NCBI GenBank assembly: GCA_026413225.1
Contig: CM048552.1
Span: 49,057,001-49,121,000 of the forward strand
From: Otis tarda
Taxonomy: Eukaryota > Chordata > Aves > Otidiformes > Otididae
DNA length: 64,000 nt
Direction: 5' to 3'
This document shows, one piece after another, positions 1 through 13,281 of the stretch. Below the pieces are notes generated by a model, which saw only the letters and a list, made by a program, of their open reading frames with translations, had not been told where the DNA came from and did not search any database. The position numbers were made by a program, and so were the translations under genes. The stretch's first letter is position 1. Each line of letters begins with the position of its first letter.

Positions 1-2200
1 ACACACAGGCAAGTAAGGATGTCACAGTAAAGCAGTGTTAATATATGGTGGTGACTTCTTACCATGGTTCAATCTAAAACAAGATTTCTGAAATAATCAC
101 TATTATGTACGAATTATTGTAAAATAACAATACAATTTATTAACAGTCTCAAACAGGAAGATAAATTTGCTAAATCACCACCACTCATTGTGATAAGCTG
201 CCTTGTGAAAATGAACAATAAAACATTACCTCAGTACAATTTCTTTTTCAGAATGTACATTAAGATCAATAAACACTGGGAATGTTACACATCAACCCTG
301 GTATGGCATTGGCAGCCAGTACTTTTTAAAGAGCTACCATAGCTCTTTTTTACATATTTGTATATTTTTTAAATTTTTTAAAATATTTAAAACTACTTGT
401 ATTCCCCTCCCCACTCCCAGGGTCACTGCTGAAGCCCTGTCCATCCCAAGAATGCACAGTCAGGATCTTACCCTGGAGTTAAATTACTACCCCCCAAAAA
501 AACCCAAAACAATTCAAAAGCTCTTTGTAAGTGTCTTCACACTTTACTTCTTGTTCACACTAATATTGATGACTTCACTTATCTCAGTTAAACCCTGTAG
601 TGGGCCTTTTCCTTAGGTTCCTGTTTTGTCGAAACTAGAATAAAAACAGTAAGATTTGAATATAAAGGGAAACTGTAGGATAACAAAGGATATCAAGGAT
701 CTAATCTGAGGACACAACAGAGAAAACAGCAGACACATGCTACATATTAATCAGGAAATAAGAAAAGATATGTGTGCATATCTATTCGTATACATATTCG
801 TACTGCACGCACACATATCTGTTCCTATTGTTTGCATGTGTAAATTAACATAAACAGTTGGAGATAAAATATATACAAAACTGTACTAGTAAGAAATGTT
901 TACATTTCACTTACCAAAAAAAAAAAGAGAGGGTGAAAAAAATCTGAACTCTGAAAGATCTGTGACACAATATTTATGTCTGCAGGACATAACTGTTTAA
1001 ATTTGCTTTAATTATGTGTTTGCAGTGAGGAAGACTTTTCCACAAACAGAGGAAACTATACCATAGACTTGGCCACATTTCAGTTTAAAATACCACTGGA
1101 AATATGCTTCATCAGTTCACGTCACCACTGTATTGGTGGTCTTCTTGTCAGTTTACCTTAATATTAAGTTTTAAATATTAGTTCACCAACTGTCAGAAAT
1201 CTCTCAAAATGCAACAAAAGAACAATTAAACAATACGTGCAGTTTTAAAAAAATCCTCTACATTGTAAGTTTTACCCATTTTGTATAATAAAGTCTAGAT
1301 GTGCAAACATAGGAGTTGGAAGTTTTAAAGAGATTAAAACGCTGTTAACAACAGTTTCAGCTCCAGGAATTTTCTTTTCTACTATTTCATTCATAGCAAC
1401 CTTCTTTAAATGTGAGTCCCTTGTTTGTACACTGTAACACAGCTCTTTATAACATTACAAAGGCATAAACTGAGTCCGTTTAACTAACTACTACTTTTTC
1501 TTTTTCTCGGAAATTGAAATTATATTCATTAATGTTTGGAATATATATGAAGAAATCTGAACAAAAAAGAAATCACAGAGTGCAGTTTAAAACAGAAATG
1601 TAAGAACTCACACATTTTTTACACTCACTACATCACCGATTCTAAACACTGGATTTCAAAGAGAGAATATACTGCTGCAAAAGTTTACAGTAAGGAAAAA
1701 GAAAGGACTATAGCAGTGCTTATACAAATCAAAACAAGAGACAGAATAGTCAAATAAACAGTAGGAAATCTGCACAGCCCTTGAGAATGCATTCTCATGT
1801 TCCCAAGAAACAAAAGTGCTGGATACAAAACTTAATTTTGCTAAACATTTAGTAGGATTTTTTCGTTCCTTCTCTTAAAATTCAACTAGTTCTTGCCGTA
1901 GGCTTGCCTGAAGTTTTATTAGTGCAGCATAGTTCAGGAGAATTACTGAAAACCATACCTTTTAATCCAGGGATTTGCAACAGGAGCTCTCAAAGCTGAG
2001 ATGTAATTAAACTAAATATTCAACCCAGGCAAAAGGCTTTGCAGGTGTGGAAAGGAGGAGGGGGAAAGTTCAGCTCAGTGACTGTCACTTGGTGGAAAAC
2101 CCTCCTGCTTCTATTCCATAGCACAGTTAAAAAATAAGGTTTCTCTCAATGAACACAATCCAGGCTGACACCCACATTAGATCATATGGTAATGATATGT
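1..2200. other. AT-rich unique non-coding stretch
   Basis: No gene, repeat family or RNA gene is recognised. The stretch is AT-rich with short homopolymers. A perfect 9-bp inverted repeat (AAAGAGCTA, 3-nt loop, TAGCTCTTT) sits at 328-348. Around 1860-2140 composition is more even and lacks low-complexity runs, the look of a constrained non-coding element, but this is an impression and not a test. Confidence 0.6.
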
Positions 2201-3843
2201 GTCCTGTATTGTAGCCAGAAACTTTATCAGCTCTTTTGCTTTCTTTTCCTTCTTTTTCTTTCTCATTTGCTTTATTTCTTTTTAATCTGCTTAGAGTCTC
2301 AAACTACTTGCACACTATAAGACAGACATTTAGATGTAATTAATCTTGTTTATTTTATTTATGTCCCTAAAACACGTATTTAGGAAAATTTTCTTGGTTT
2401 TAACTATGGTTTTTTGGTTGTTTTTTTTTTTTTTTTTTCCCTGACTCATTACTGAGAAAAATGTTTGGCTGTTCCTCTTGTTTATAGTATTTGTAATTCA
2501 AGGAAATGATATAAAATTAATCTTGGAGTTAGTTAAAGTGAAGACTAATATCAGAGAAAAAAAAGGGTAGCTTTAGGTAAAACTATTTAAACAGATATCA
2601 ACCTGCCTTTGCTTATGCTATAATCATTGTCAAACCAAGCAGTATACTGTGTAATATACTATTATCCTGTCTAATAATAGAGTTTTTATGTATTTCTTCA
2701 AACTACAGCATGTTTTTGGGATATATGAAAATCATGTTTTCATTAGTAGAACGATTCTAACATTTGTGGTTAGAACTGCTTTATATAAACTTTGCTTTTT
2801 TTTTACTGCTTTTTCACCAGGACAGCAAAGCAGAGGGGAAATTAACTTTAACTTGGTTTTGGGGGTTGGTTTTGGAGTTTTTTGAGGCTTTTTTAGAGAA
2901 AGTGGAGCTTTTTTTAAAGCACGAAAAGAAAAATGGATATGACTCGTTCAGATTTATATTTTATTTTAGTAATTTCTGGTTTGATGCAAATATCAATGGA
3001 AGCTAAAATGCAGTTTCTCTATTCCTGCACAATTTTAAAAGTCTAACAAACTGAAAAGAGAGTAAATACAATAATTATTATTTATTTAGTAATCCAAACA
3101 CATTGTGAACATGTGTATCTTCCCTGTGCTGTTAGCTGTCCTGTCTAAATACTGGAGGTTTGTGTCTCTGTGTTTTGACTTGTATCCTTTTATTTCTGCC
3201 CCTAGGCTAAGACCAGGTGCAAATCTGAAATTAAAGCCTGTAAAATGTGAAATGATGTTTAAAAGAAGTCTGAATTTTTAGAAACACAATAAACTCTTGA
3301 AACCTTAGCTATTCTGTTATTTTAATTTAAAGAAGAGCTATTAAAACGGCTCTTATATTTGCTATCCTTTGGTTGTAGAAAACATGGTAGAATAACTGAC
3401 TGGTAGTTTTTGTCAGTGTAGCACAAAGGTGTAATCAGACATCTTACATTACAGCTTCTTTATGCAGTTCACCCTAAAAGTTAAGGATCATCTATTCAGT
3501 CCTAGTCCTTCAGCTAACTTCTTCCCCCTGCCTCTCCACTGGATTCAAGATTGCTAATGATTTTTGTTGTGACATTTTTCTACACCTAATTAGTAGTGTT
3601 CCAAGATTTAATGCTTACAACAAACCCTTATCTTTGTCCAGAAGTGTCGCCATGAGGCTTGCTGAAATCTTGGCTGCATCTTAGTAATGTCAGTTATTTG
3701 AACCTTGGTCACCAGCTGCATCTGGTGTTTAAAAACATTTCAAAGCAAGATTTTGATGAGGAACAGGTCAGGGTAAACTTGTTGTCAGTTTGCTCACAAA
3801 ACCCATTTTCCCAGTAAAATCGTAATACGTTTGTTCTGATAGC
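2201..3843. other. AT-rich non-coding stretch with pyrimidine tracts
   Basis: A CT-rich tract lies at about 2228-2276 and an 18-base T run at 2421-2438. A splice-acceptor-like site (long T tract, then TTTTTCACCAG) ends at 2820 and is followed by an open frame to 3003. That frame is rich in G/T low complexity and has no donor, so it is not called. An AATAAA occurs near 3288 without any associated gene. Confidence 0.55.
2421..2438 (+). repeat. poly(T) run of 18
   Basis: Uninterrupted T homopolymer. No LINE or SINE body is recognisable next to it, so it is not called as a retroposon tail. Confidence 0.9.
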
Positions 3844-4450
3844 TGTTATGGGGTCAAAAGGTGTTATAATTTAATAGCTTAGTCATCTCTTTGGAGGCAC
3901 AAAAGGTGATGGACAGCCACATCTCCTTCTTTTATGTCCCAGGCATTAGGGAGAGTTGAATAAAAATATAAAGATCAAGGTGGGAACAGGTGGAGAACAG
4001 GGTGCCTGCTGGGTGGACCGAGGACTCCCAGTCTGCCTGCAGAGGAACTGCTGTGGGTAGAGGGAGAATTTTCCTCCATTTTCTGTGAATGTTCCTCCAT
4101 TTTCTGTAATAAAGTCCGTCCCAAGAAACTCAGAGAGGAAAAGATGTTAGCACCTTTAGGAATTATGAAAATGCTTATGCTGCCTATTGATACCTAGAGG
4201 TAGAAGGGGTATGTGTTAGGTGTCCAACCCCTCCTCAAATACAAAGTGGAGTACATGGAGGACTGAGCAACAGGACGGGAGAGAACTTATGACACTGAAT
4301 ACTGGTGCAGTACCCTATGCATTGTTTTGAGTAATTTGTGTGCTTTTATGGGAATGTCGGGTCCTTTCTGATACAAGTATTCTTTTAACCCTATTCTTTA
4401 TCCCCTGCTATGTCACTCGGAAGATAAACAACACTGAATAAAAACCAACT
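3844..4450 (+). mobile_element. possible decayed LTR (uncertain)
   Basis: The segment opens with TGTTATGGGG, has a TATA-like AAAATATAAAG near 3964 and an AATAAA near 4108, about 140 bases downstream, which is the spacing expected between promoter and poly(A) signal in a retroviral LTR. Just before the AATAAA is an imperfect 23-base tandem duplication (TTCCTCCATTTTCTGT twice, 4071-4112). A second AATAAA is near 4437. No clear CA-terminated 3' end, target-site duplication or known family match was found, so this may be chance. Boundaries are guesses. Confidence 0.2.
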
Positions 4451-4763
4451 CAACAGCAATATTAAGTCACTGTGTTATTTTAAGGCCCATGATTATACAA
4501 GGGGCCTAGAATTGATAAGCTCTCCTTCCCAGCCTGACCTACTTTGACTACAGCTTAGTCAATGTAAAAAAATCATGATTACCACAATCTTGGGTTCTAT
4601 ATGACTTTATTACTCCAATTTAACAAACTTACAGGACTACATGCTGCTCCAAATACCAATTCCCAGAAAGTTACAGGCAACTGCATGTTAATATTATTTA
4701 TATAACAGTCTTTTTATTAAATTTTGATGGATAGCATCTGCTTCATTTTGCTCATAGCTTATT
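4451..4763. other. unique non-coding stretch
   Basis: Nothing recognisable: AT-rich, no repeat family, no sustained open frame. Confidence 0.6.
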
Positions 4764-5081
4764 TTGTGGACTTTTCAAAGGGCAGTGGCGGGAGAGAAGA
4801 CAGGAAGCCTTCCTGCTGTTGGCCGCTGCGGCTGGGTCCGGTGGAAGTCTCCACAGGAAGGAGATGAGCTGCTGCCCTGTGAGGAGCACACATGCCCTGA
4901 GGGAAGAGCTCCTGGAGCGAGGGCTGGGAGAGAGGCACGTCCGGCAGGCACCCAAGGCTGCCAGCACAGGTTGCAGGCTCCTCAGAAGAACGGGGAGCCA
5001 ACATCATCCGCCCCTGGGGGTGGAAAGAAAAAAGCTTTTTTAGAAAGCCCAGAAAAAAAAAAAAAAAAGGGCAGCATTTAG
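4764..5081. other. GC-richer patch with overlapping open frames
   Basis: This 0.3-kb patch is distinctly GC-richer than its surroundings and holds several CpG dinucleotides. Frames on both strands stay open for 70 to 105 codons, which is expected where stops are rare in GC-rich DNA and is not evidence of coding by itself. It ends in a run of 16 A at 5053-5068. A strong donor-like site, CTAG|GTAAGTG, follows at about 5320, so a non-coding first exon is possible but unproven. Confidence 0.3.
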
Positions 5082-6602
5082 TGCAATTTTACTGGAATAA
5101 AACCAAAGCAGGAGGACAGGATCTGTCCTGCAGGAACACGACGGCCCAGAGATTCAGGTTCTTCCTCATTCTAAGTTTCCACTCCAGAAAAAGGCATTTT
5201 TCTTGGGCTGCCTTCTAATAGATCCCAGCTTTGATGATCAAAGACTGGTTAGCGTTATTGTGGTTGTTGTGGTAAGGAAGAGGGGCAGGCAAATTGCCTC
5301 AAAGTCCTCATGAACCAGCTAGGTAAGTGCCAATCCCCACCAGGAAAGGATGAAACCAGATTCCCTGTTTGGCTGCCTCTCAGGGGTCCTCTCCACCTCC
5401 TCTATCTTTATATCTCATGCCTGGATTTTACTCATTCCCTAGCATGGCATCCTCCACATTGTCTAATATACTACAGCCTGTCTCTCCTCTCCTTTCTACA
5501 CTATGCTTAATAATTTCTTCCAGTCACCTGTAGTAAACTGTTCTTTACCATAGCAATGAATTTTCTCTACTAAAAATGCAAGCAAATATTGACCCAAGCT
5601 TAGTAAACATTGATCCAGGTAAATATTGATCCAGGCACAGACTGACAAGGTAGCCAAAGAGACAGAAATCTAATTTCTGGATATTCTAAGTATCAAAGTT
5701 TCCTTCAGTGCTCTGTGACCTCAGAAATGATAGTCCTGAACTTCTTGATATTTCTACAGATCAAAAGGACCAATGTATCAGATTTTGGACGTGTGCTACC
5801 AGTAGCATTATTTTTCTGTGCCTGTGAAAGCACTTCTTGTTTAACTGTTTGAACAAAATGCAACCAAGTGAGAGCCCTCTCCTCAGAGGAACAGTCTCTT
5901 CTGTCACTGTCTGTCTTTTCTTCTCTCCCTTTCCCACTCTGCAAGAGCATATACTGTGTACCCCTCAGTCATCTCCCTGCTCTCTTCTGAAGGGAGTCTG
6001 GATGATGTACAGGTCACTCCAGGAAATAAATTCAAATTTTCCTCAGCTGAAGTATCCAACGTGTAATCATGTCTTTTACTTTGGTCTCTTTTCTTTGGAA
6101 AGGCCAATCCGTTCCTATACTTGACACTGGCTTTCCTTTCTGCTGGCATTTCTAGTCTCTGCTGAATCAAATCGTTTTTTCCAGGTGTATCCAGAAGCTG
6201 CTGCAGGATCTAACCACATATCAACGTAGCCTGTCTACTCACTATGATTTCAAACGTTCTGAACTTAGCTTCCAACCCTGAGGGTGAAACCTGTCCTAAC
6301 TATTCCTCACACTCTTGCAGTGTAGATGAAGTTTTGAGATCACAATTACCTCTCTCCCTCAAAAAATGCAGCAAATAGGTAAAACTAGACCTTGTATGAG
6401 TCCTCCCAGCTCCTACCCATCCTAGGAACAAAGAGTGAGAGAAAAGTAAAAGTGATCATGGACCAAAGATCCCAGAAACTCACTTTGACTTTACCTCTTC
6501 ACCTTTAATTAATGGTGATTAAAACATGCAAAAACTTTTGCTATCATACACACCGATATACCTCTGTATTAGTACTCAGATGCTCCATCTGCTTTGTTTC
6601 AG
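5082..6602. other. unique stretch with a short tandem repeat
   Basis: A donor-like CTAG|GTAAGTG lies near 5320; an acceptor-like CTGCCTTCTAATAG ends near 5220, giving a possible exon of about 100 bases that is closed in all three plus frames. At 5584-5636 there are about three imperfect copies of AAATATTGATCCAGGT, unit 16 to 21 bases. No gene is recognised. Confidence 0.5.
5584..5636 (+). repeat. short tandem repeat, about 3 copies of 16-21 bp
   Basis: Units resemble AAATATTGATCCAGGT; the first is longer and more diverged, the last two nearly identical. Too short and diverged for a satellite; probably local slippage duplication. Confidence 0.7.
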
Positions 6603-6833
6603 ATGACATTACATTTTGTTCCTGCCTGGCATCTGTGCAAGTGTCAGCAGTTTACTGCCCTCCAGAAAGTCTCTTACATGAAGGCAAGAGTGTGCTGGCA
6701 GATGCCCCTCACCAAAGGTACCAGGAGACTACAACTTCTCATGGAAGAGACCTTCCCAGGAAAGCATGTCACTCTGTGAGTGTGGACCATGAAAGAGGGA
6801 GTGATGACTGGAGAGGACAGAGGATTCATTTAG
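6603..6833 (+). CDS. candidate internal exon, 231 nt, unknown product
   Basis: The segment is bounded by a polypyrimidine-preceded acceptor (CATCTGCTTTGTTTCAG) and a strong donor (TTTAG|GTAAGAG). Its length is exactly 77 codons' worth, and one frame is open across it, starting at codon position 2 and ending at position 1, so inclusion or skipping would keep phase. The encoded peptide (starting DDITFCSCLASVQVS) shows no domain, signal peptide or membrane segment that I recognise. No partner exons were found nearby. It could be an alternative coding exon, an exon of a long non-coding RNA, or chance. The two splice sites and the symmetric phase are what the sequence shows; expression is inference. 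Confidence 0.25.
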
Positions 6834-9800
6834 GTAAGAGGAAATGAAATTTTAAGTGAGCAGCTGTTTCATCAGATTTTGGCCTTTCTTTATATTTTCC
6901 AGTATCTTGAGTTGGAGTCCAACCATTTTCAAGGTTCAGATGAGCAATCCAAACCTTAATTCTCATTTTGATAGCCCTTAGATCATGCACTGGACAAGCC
7001 TCATCATCCCAGCTGGATTATGCAATACCCAAGAAAAGGATGACAGTAATTAATGCAAATGTTGGAACAGTACTTCTTGCATGTCCTCTGTTAGTCAGGG
7101 GTTATGAACCAGCATTCAGAATGAGACACATCCTGTGCAGATCTGAACAGCCTATTCCCAGATTATGAAAAACACGTGAATGGCCAGATCATCTTTGATT
7201 TCCAATGCAGTCATCACAGAGACTAAACTTTTTCATGGGGAGCTAGTGACTATATTACTGAGGAAAGTCCTGAAACAAGGACCTGAATAGAAAAAAAAAC
7301 CTTTACAGTACAAAAAAAAAATTACCTTTACAGTAGGATTTGTGTCTGTCTCTCTGTATTAAAATGCTCATTTTTATATTTGGCTGTCTGCTGAGGAAAT
7401 AACTAATTTCTAAATTCAACTAAACATACAAAATGGTGACTTTGAAGATAAAATGAATGACGTTACAGAACCTACCAGTTTTGTTTAGATTGTGTGACCT
7501 TACTATAGAGGAGAACTGTTGAGAATCTTAAAGTGGATGGTGATGAGTTACACGAGAACCAACCCTGTCTAAACAGGGTGTGCTCTGCGGGGTTCAAATG
7601 AAAAGGATGTAACTCTTGAACCTTTGATGTAACTCACTGCATTTGAGACAATGTAAAAGCATAATAAAGATAAATAATGATGTGGGAGCAGACTCCAAAT
7701 AGCACAGATCATATCTAGCATTCAGGATGGAGAAGTGATCATGAGAACACTATACACTGCATTCAAATTTTACCTGATTTAAAGACATGGAAAAGTAGGA
7801 CACAAGCCTCTTCAAGAAGGATGAAATGGAAGTTTATAAAAAAGGGCAGTATCAACATTTAAATTCATTGTCACACCATTATGGCTCAGAATTATTTTTT
7901 AAAAAGTCTTAAATATTTTAAAAATCTTTTTCTATCAACATAGAATCAGATTTTTTTCATCTTCCAAGATCCCTTGGAATTGGGGTCATCAGCCACTAAA
8001 TACTTGCAGGTTACAATATTGTTCAGGGAACAATCTTCAAAATATCTATTGCATTTCATTAAGGTTTTGATGAATCATTCACTTTAACCTGTCTTTAACC
8101 AGATACGGGCTTTCTTTTGACTACAGTTTAAAGCATACTCTACTTTTGTTCTTATAAATAAGCTCTTCAAAGGATTACTTTGACCAAGTAATTGAACTGA
8201 TGTTCCTCAAGAGTAATTTTCCAGAGTCAACCTAGACAAAACTTAGTGAGATTTTCTAACCAAAACATAGTTTAATTCTACATGTTAAAACTTTTAATGT
8301 GATGACAATTCATTCAGTTATTGAACTACAGTGGAATGTTTACCCTATTGGTAATTGGAAAAAAAAGGAAGGCTATCCTTTTTCTACATTATTTGTCGTT
8401 TTATTTCCTTCTTTACAACATATTTTCCAGTTACTTCTTTGTTCCATACCATGTTCCTGGAGCAACCTTCTGTTCCAAAACCACCAGCTACATTTTAATT
8501 TAGAGGATAACACATGTGTCCATTGTCTTTCAACTGAATAAAAGTTAAACTATATTTTGATTGAGAATATTCTTGGTTTGCACTTATTTGTCTCACTTCT
8601 GACTTTTTGGTTGTTTGTTTGATTGGTTTTTTTTTTAGATCTGCACACGTAATAGAAGAATATGTGACCATAATGGGACACACCCCCAGGAGACATAACT
8701 CATACCATCTTATTGAAATTGCAGCATCCTGTGATTTATGCCATTTCAAAATTTAGCCATTGAATTTCTTGACTCATCTTCATCTATCATAATATACTAA
8801 GAACCCAAACCCTTAAAGATCTAAGTTAAGATTTGGAAAAGTGACTAACATTTTTCCAAAATATCTGTAATAGGTCTGATTTTCAAAGAGATATTCAAAC
8901 AGCAGTTTGAAAATCAAGTGTTGCATAACTCATTGGAAGATGGACACAGAAAACAACCAGGCACCCACACCAACTAATCACTTTTGAAAATCTCAGTATA
9001 TTGAACTGGTTTGAATCTACCAACTAAATTTAAGAATGGAGTTATTTCACCTTACATGGAAAAATTCAGTAGGATGTTTCAAAATGAATGTATTAGTTTT
9101 TTATAGCAAGATGGAAAGCTTGCTTCAGAAGAAGCCACACATATGCTTGAAAGCAAGAATCTATTCAGAGACTATTCTTCATTTATAAAACCAAAACCAC
9201 TGCAAGTTGGATCTTGAGACTTGGACAGGTTGGAACAGTCATTTGTCATGTTGTTAAAGGTCTTCCACTGTGTTCCTGCACCCTGTGTCTCCTCCAAATT
9301 GAATCAGCTCCACAAGAGGAATTACCTGTCTTTCAATCACAATGAAAAATTCAGCTCTCCGAGGAGGAATTCACACTGTATGTAACCTGTTCATAGACTG
9401 CAATGCCATTTTTGTATCAATTTAAAATGAGAAAAATTTGTCAAAAAAAAAAGCAATGGAATTAAGTCACACAAAAAAAATAAACAACTAATTTTCAAAT
9501 TATAGGATAGAAGAGATAAAAACAGATTTCAAAAATACATCCAAGAAAATTCCAGTGATTTAGAGGACTTTATAGATCTTTCAGGCCTCACAAAAGCCTT
9601 ATTTTTGAGGCTTTTTTTTTCCACCTATTCAACTCTGACTATAATTTAGCTTGTATTTTAGCCTAAAGGACAACTGCTATTTAGTCTGAAGTGCCTATTT
9701 AATAATGATAATCTATTTATCAAGTGCCCATCCAGGACCAAAACCTATATGGTTTACAAAGAGTCCATTTTGTAACCTCACTTCTCCTTCCAGGTCCCAA

Positions 9801-12330
9801 AGACATTGCATTCCCATAGCTCCAACAGAATAAACTTCTGGATTATGGATTACAGAGGCTTTGCAGGGGTAAATTAGTGTTACTTAGGGTTAAGAATACT
9901 TTAATACACTTTTCTTTTGTTCCATGGTCTTGAAGCACTAAACTTGAAGTCATCTGAAGTCACTGCAATCTGTTATACCCTTTGTTATAAGTACTACCAG
10001 GAGATGAACATGCAGGAGGTGGCATTGCCAGGCTGAGGCTCAACGGCCTGACCAGTTTGATGAGCTCAAGTATTCAACTATAATGACAACAAAACCTGTT
10101 GCTCTGGGGGTAGATGTCTATTTCATCCCTTGCCACCACTTCACATAGCCTCATTTCTCAGTATGTTCTGACTCCTCTCCATAAATGTTACAGGCCAGTC
10201 ATTTTATACTAATTTAGCAGAGAGCTGTGGACCTCCCACTATCTACTGAAATTCTCCCTCCTTTCCCGCAAGTCTCCCCATGACCTCTCAGACTTTTGCA
10301 TTCATTGAGACACTTTGGTGTTATTTTCCAAAGCAAGTAATATAGTTTCTTTTTCAAACAGTGAATTGATAATTTATTACTATATGTTTCAGAATTGGTG
10401 GCAGTAAAAAAGTACAAAATGTATTAAGTGTAACTTCCAAATATGCTGGAGACAGAAAAATGGCTTTTGTAGTTTTGAAAGTATTCTTTGAATCTGGAAA
10501 GAAGGTTCAGCCTGTCTGAGACTATTATATTTTTACAACATATCCTATATATGAGGATATTTTATTTTTTAAAAATGAAACCATATTATGACCTTCTGTT
10601 TATAATAAAAGATCGGTGGCTATAGAAGATCAAAATTCACATTCTTGTATTTCAGGTCTGAAGCTTTTAAAAATAATGTCAGATATCTTTCATCAAGGAA
10701 AAACAGAGTCAAATTACTGCTTTATAATGAAAGTTTGTACAATATTTATTGTAGCATGAATTTAGTTTCCTTACCAGTCTGAGAATTGCTTAGCCTGTTC
10801 TGAAAAAATTGTGAATTTTGCCTTTTACATATTCTCATTTTTCACCAATATAAATTTTTAAGTGTGTATTTTCATCCAGTCTAGTTAAAAAGTGATGTGC
10901 ATTTAGGGATTTGACATTTTGTACTCTGAAAGCAAAGTAACTGCCTTTGATAAGAGATTTGATAACTGAGGAGTTGAATGAGCAGCCTTGTGCTGGCTGC
11001 TAAGTGGCACTACAAAAAAATATTATGGTTACCCTGTGATTCCTATGACTACAAACTCTTGAGTCAGGACAGCTGGCAATTATACATCAAATTAGTACAA
11101 AATGTGACTTAATTAAATGTGACAGTTCTAGACATCCAGAGTACTTTACCCTCTTTTTTTCCTAGTTTCATTTTGTTTGCATAAAGCTGGTGAACAGAAG
11201 TGACTGATGTGACATATGCAACAGCTTTACCAGTCTCTGACCTGCAGGGTGCCCTTTGCCCAGAATTCCCAAGCTTAAGTGCAAAAGCTTGATTTTGGTT
11301 TAGAGCTACTACTTACTGAATTTTTAATTTCCCTGTTAGCTTTTCTGAAGTCAAGAGGTAACCCAAACTCCATCAGCTCATTATTACATAGGGCACAAAA
11401 AAAACCCTGTGCATCAGTTTATTGACTATTCCAGTCTCTGCTTTTGGAGAACAATGTACACAATATAGGCAGCAACTAGAAACAAGGATATTATCTATCA
11501 CTCTAGCAATGGCTTTATATCCACATATATTTTAATTTAGAAGCTTAAGAATTAAATTATTTTATCAGATTATCCTTTTGCTTGTCTTTATAATCATCCA
11601 GCTCTTTGAAGAGAAAAAGACCCCAAATCATCAGATAGGAAATCTGATGGTCTGAATTGTGTGTATGAGAAAGCCCAAAAGTACTTAACAGGAAATAAAA
11701 TTCCTTTTGTATAGTATCTTTAAAACAGTCAACACAATACAATGGAAAATTTATGGAAGATTATATTCTTACTATAGAGCTCTGTTCTACATCCTTTTCC
11801 ATGTAAAAATTCTGTTGAAAGAATCTCATTCATTATTTTGTTCTCTCGGGTTTTGAGTAATTTCTATAAAAGCACATTTCTTTTATTTCTATTTAACTTC
11901 ATAAGATTTTTCAGTAAGAGTGACAGTAAACTGGAGTCCCACATCTCTTTTATTTAAATGTACATTAGTCATTAAGTAGCTACATATTGCATAGTAAACA
12001 TAACATAGTGTTTACATGGTTGCCAAGCATAACGGAGTGGTTTCCTTCAGTGTTCATTACTTTCCAGGAAAAAAAAAAAAATCTATCTAAGGTAAGTTAA
12101 CGCAATTAATTTGACATGAGTATCATAGGTTGTGGGTCTGTAAAAACTATAGACATAAGTGTGACACTTTTTGATGCTTATATGCTTTTGAGCTCGTAAC
12201 CCAGCAGCACTTTATAGTGTATAAATTGCATGTCTGTGAAATAGAAGCTCCAGCTCATGTTTTCTCCTTAGTGGTATTCCACTGCAAGCTTGTGACAAAG
12301 CGCAGTATGAAAATCACAATAATAATAGCA
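6834..12330. other. 5.5 kb of unique non-coding sequence
   Basis: No gene, LINE, LTR or RNA gene recognised. Small structures: a 20-base unit (A run followed by CCTTTACAGTA) repeated twice at about 7292-7336; a 7-bp inverted repeat with 4-nt loop (ACCCTGT / ACAGGGT) at 7562-7579; an 8-bp inverted repeat (AAAAGCCT / AGGCTTTT) followed by a T run at 9592-9615. Open frames are all under 85 codons and look random. Confidence 0.55.
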
Positions 12331-12860
12331 ATATAGGAGAGGGAACAAAGGACACCATTTAGTCCATCTTCCTGCTGTGAGGCAGCATCAAGTAAAACAC
12401 CTCTCAGAGATGTTGATTTTCCCTCTGTGGCCATTTCTGTTCCCTGTGCCCAGGCAGATCCAGAAGAGCTCCACTGCCCAGCACTGGATCCTGTTACTCA
12501 GCTCTACTGATGGTTATTAAAGTTTTTCCCAATATTAAATGTATCAAACTCTGCTGCAAATTAAGCCAATTACTCTTTGTTCTACTTCTTGTGGGGCAAC
12601 TCATGACAGCCTTCTTCATAGCAACCTGTGCATCCTTGAAGAGTGTAATCATTTCCTTCCTAAGACTCCTCTAAGCAACTGCTGATCCTTTAATGGTTTC
12701 TTTTGTTGCACATTTTCACCAGTCATCTGAGGAGTCATTTATTCTCTGACTGATTCTGTTAATTTAATCTTAAAATGGGGTACCTAGCACTATATATGTG
12801 TTTCACCACAGCCTAGAAGAGTGGAGCAATCATCCTCTGTGCCTTGTCTGCTACACTGGA
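12331..12860 (-). mobile_element. ancient CR1 LINE fragment, 3' region, minus strand
   Basis: Read on the plus strand this matches the reverse complement of an old CR1 3' region: a 'TTTAGTCCATCTTCCTG' start, then the landmark order 'AAATTAAGCCAATTACT', 'CATCCTTGAAGAGTGTAATC', and the later 'CACCACAGCCTAGAAGAGTGG' segment. Many substitutions and indels, no octamer tail and no readable reverse-transcriptase frame indicate an old insertion. Boundaries are approximate; similarity fades after about 12860. The LINE class is fairly secure, the subfamily is not assigned. Confidence 0.7.
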
Positions 12861-13258
12861 AAGTCTTGTGCTTTTATCTCTGTGGAGATACTTATTGACA
12901 GTAAAGAATTTTCAAATGGATTGGCTCTTGGTCCAGCTACCTTTTCCTTGAAAGTGATGAAATCTCTTCTTATTTTTAGCCTTACCAAATTGAAAGTAAA
13001 GCCTAGTTTTGGACAAACAGCCCTTTTTTTTGGAACAAATCTTTGTCACTATGTTATATTCTCTTACGTATCTTCAAAATATACGAAAAAGAGCAATACT
13101 CCACCTTCATATCCAATACAAAGGCACCATACAACCTACCACGTGAAAATTACAAATTGTCTCAGATGATTGTATCACATCTTGTAGCTTGGTTTCCCCT
13201 TTTATGGACGAATGATGACACGGACTTTCTGTGAAAAGTATTCTTGAACTTGACAAGG

Positions 13259-13281
13259 ATTTCTACATCTACATCTACATC
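13259..13281 (+). repeat. (CTACAT)n microsatellite
   Basis: About three and a half tandem CTACAT units; very short. Confidence 0.75.

Noticed and set aside
2764..3006. Frame following an acceptor-like site at 2820
   Set aside because: G/T low-complexity translation (Phe, Leu, Trp, Gly), no donor; judged chance.
9592..9615. Hairpin followed by T run, looking like an intrinsic terminator
   Set aside because: Bacterial terminators are not relevant in a vertebrate nuclear genome; an RNA polymerase III gene upstream is not seen.
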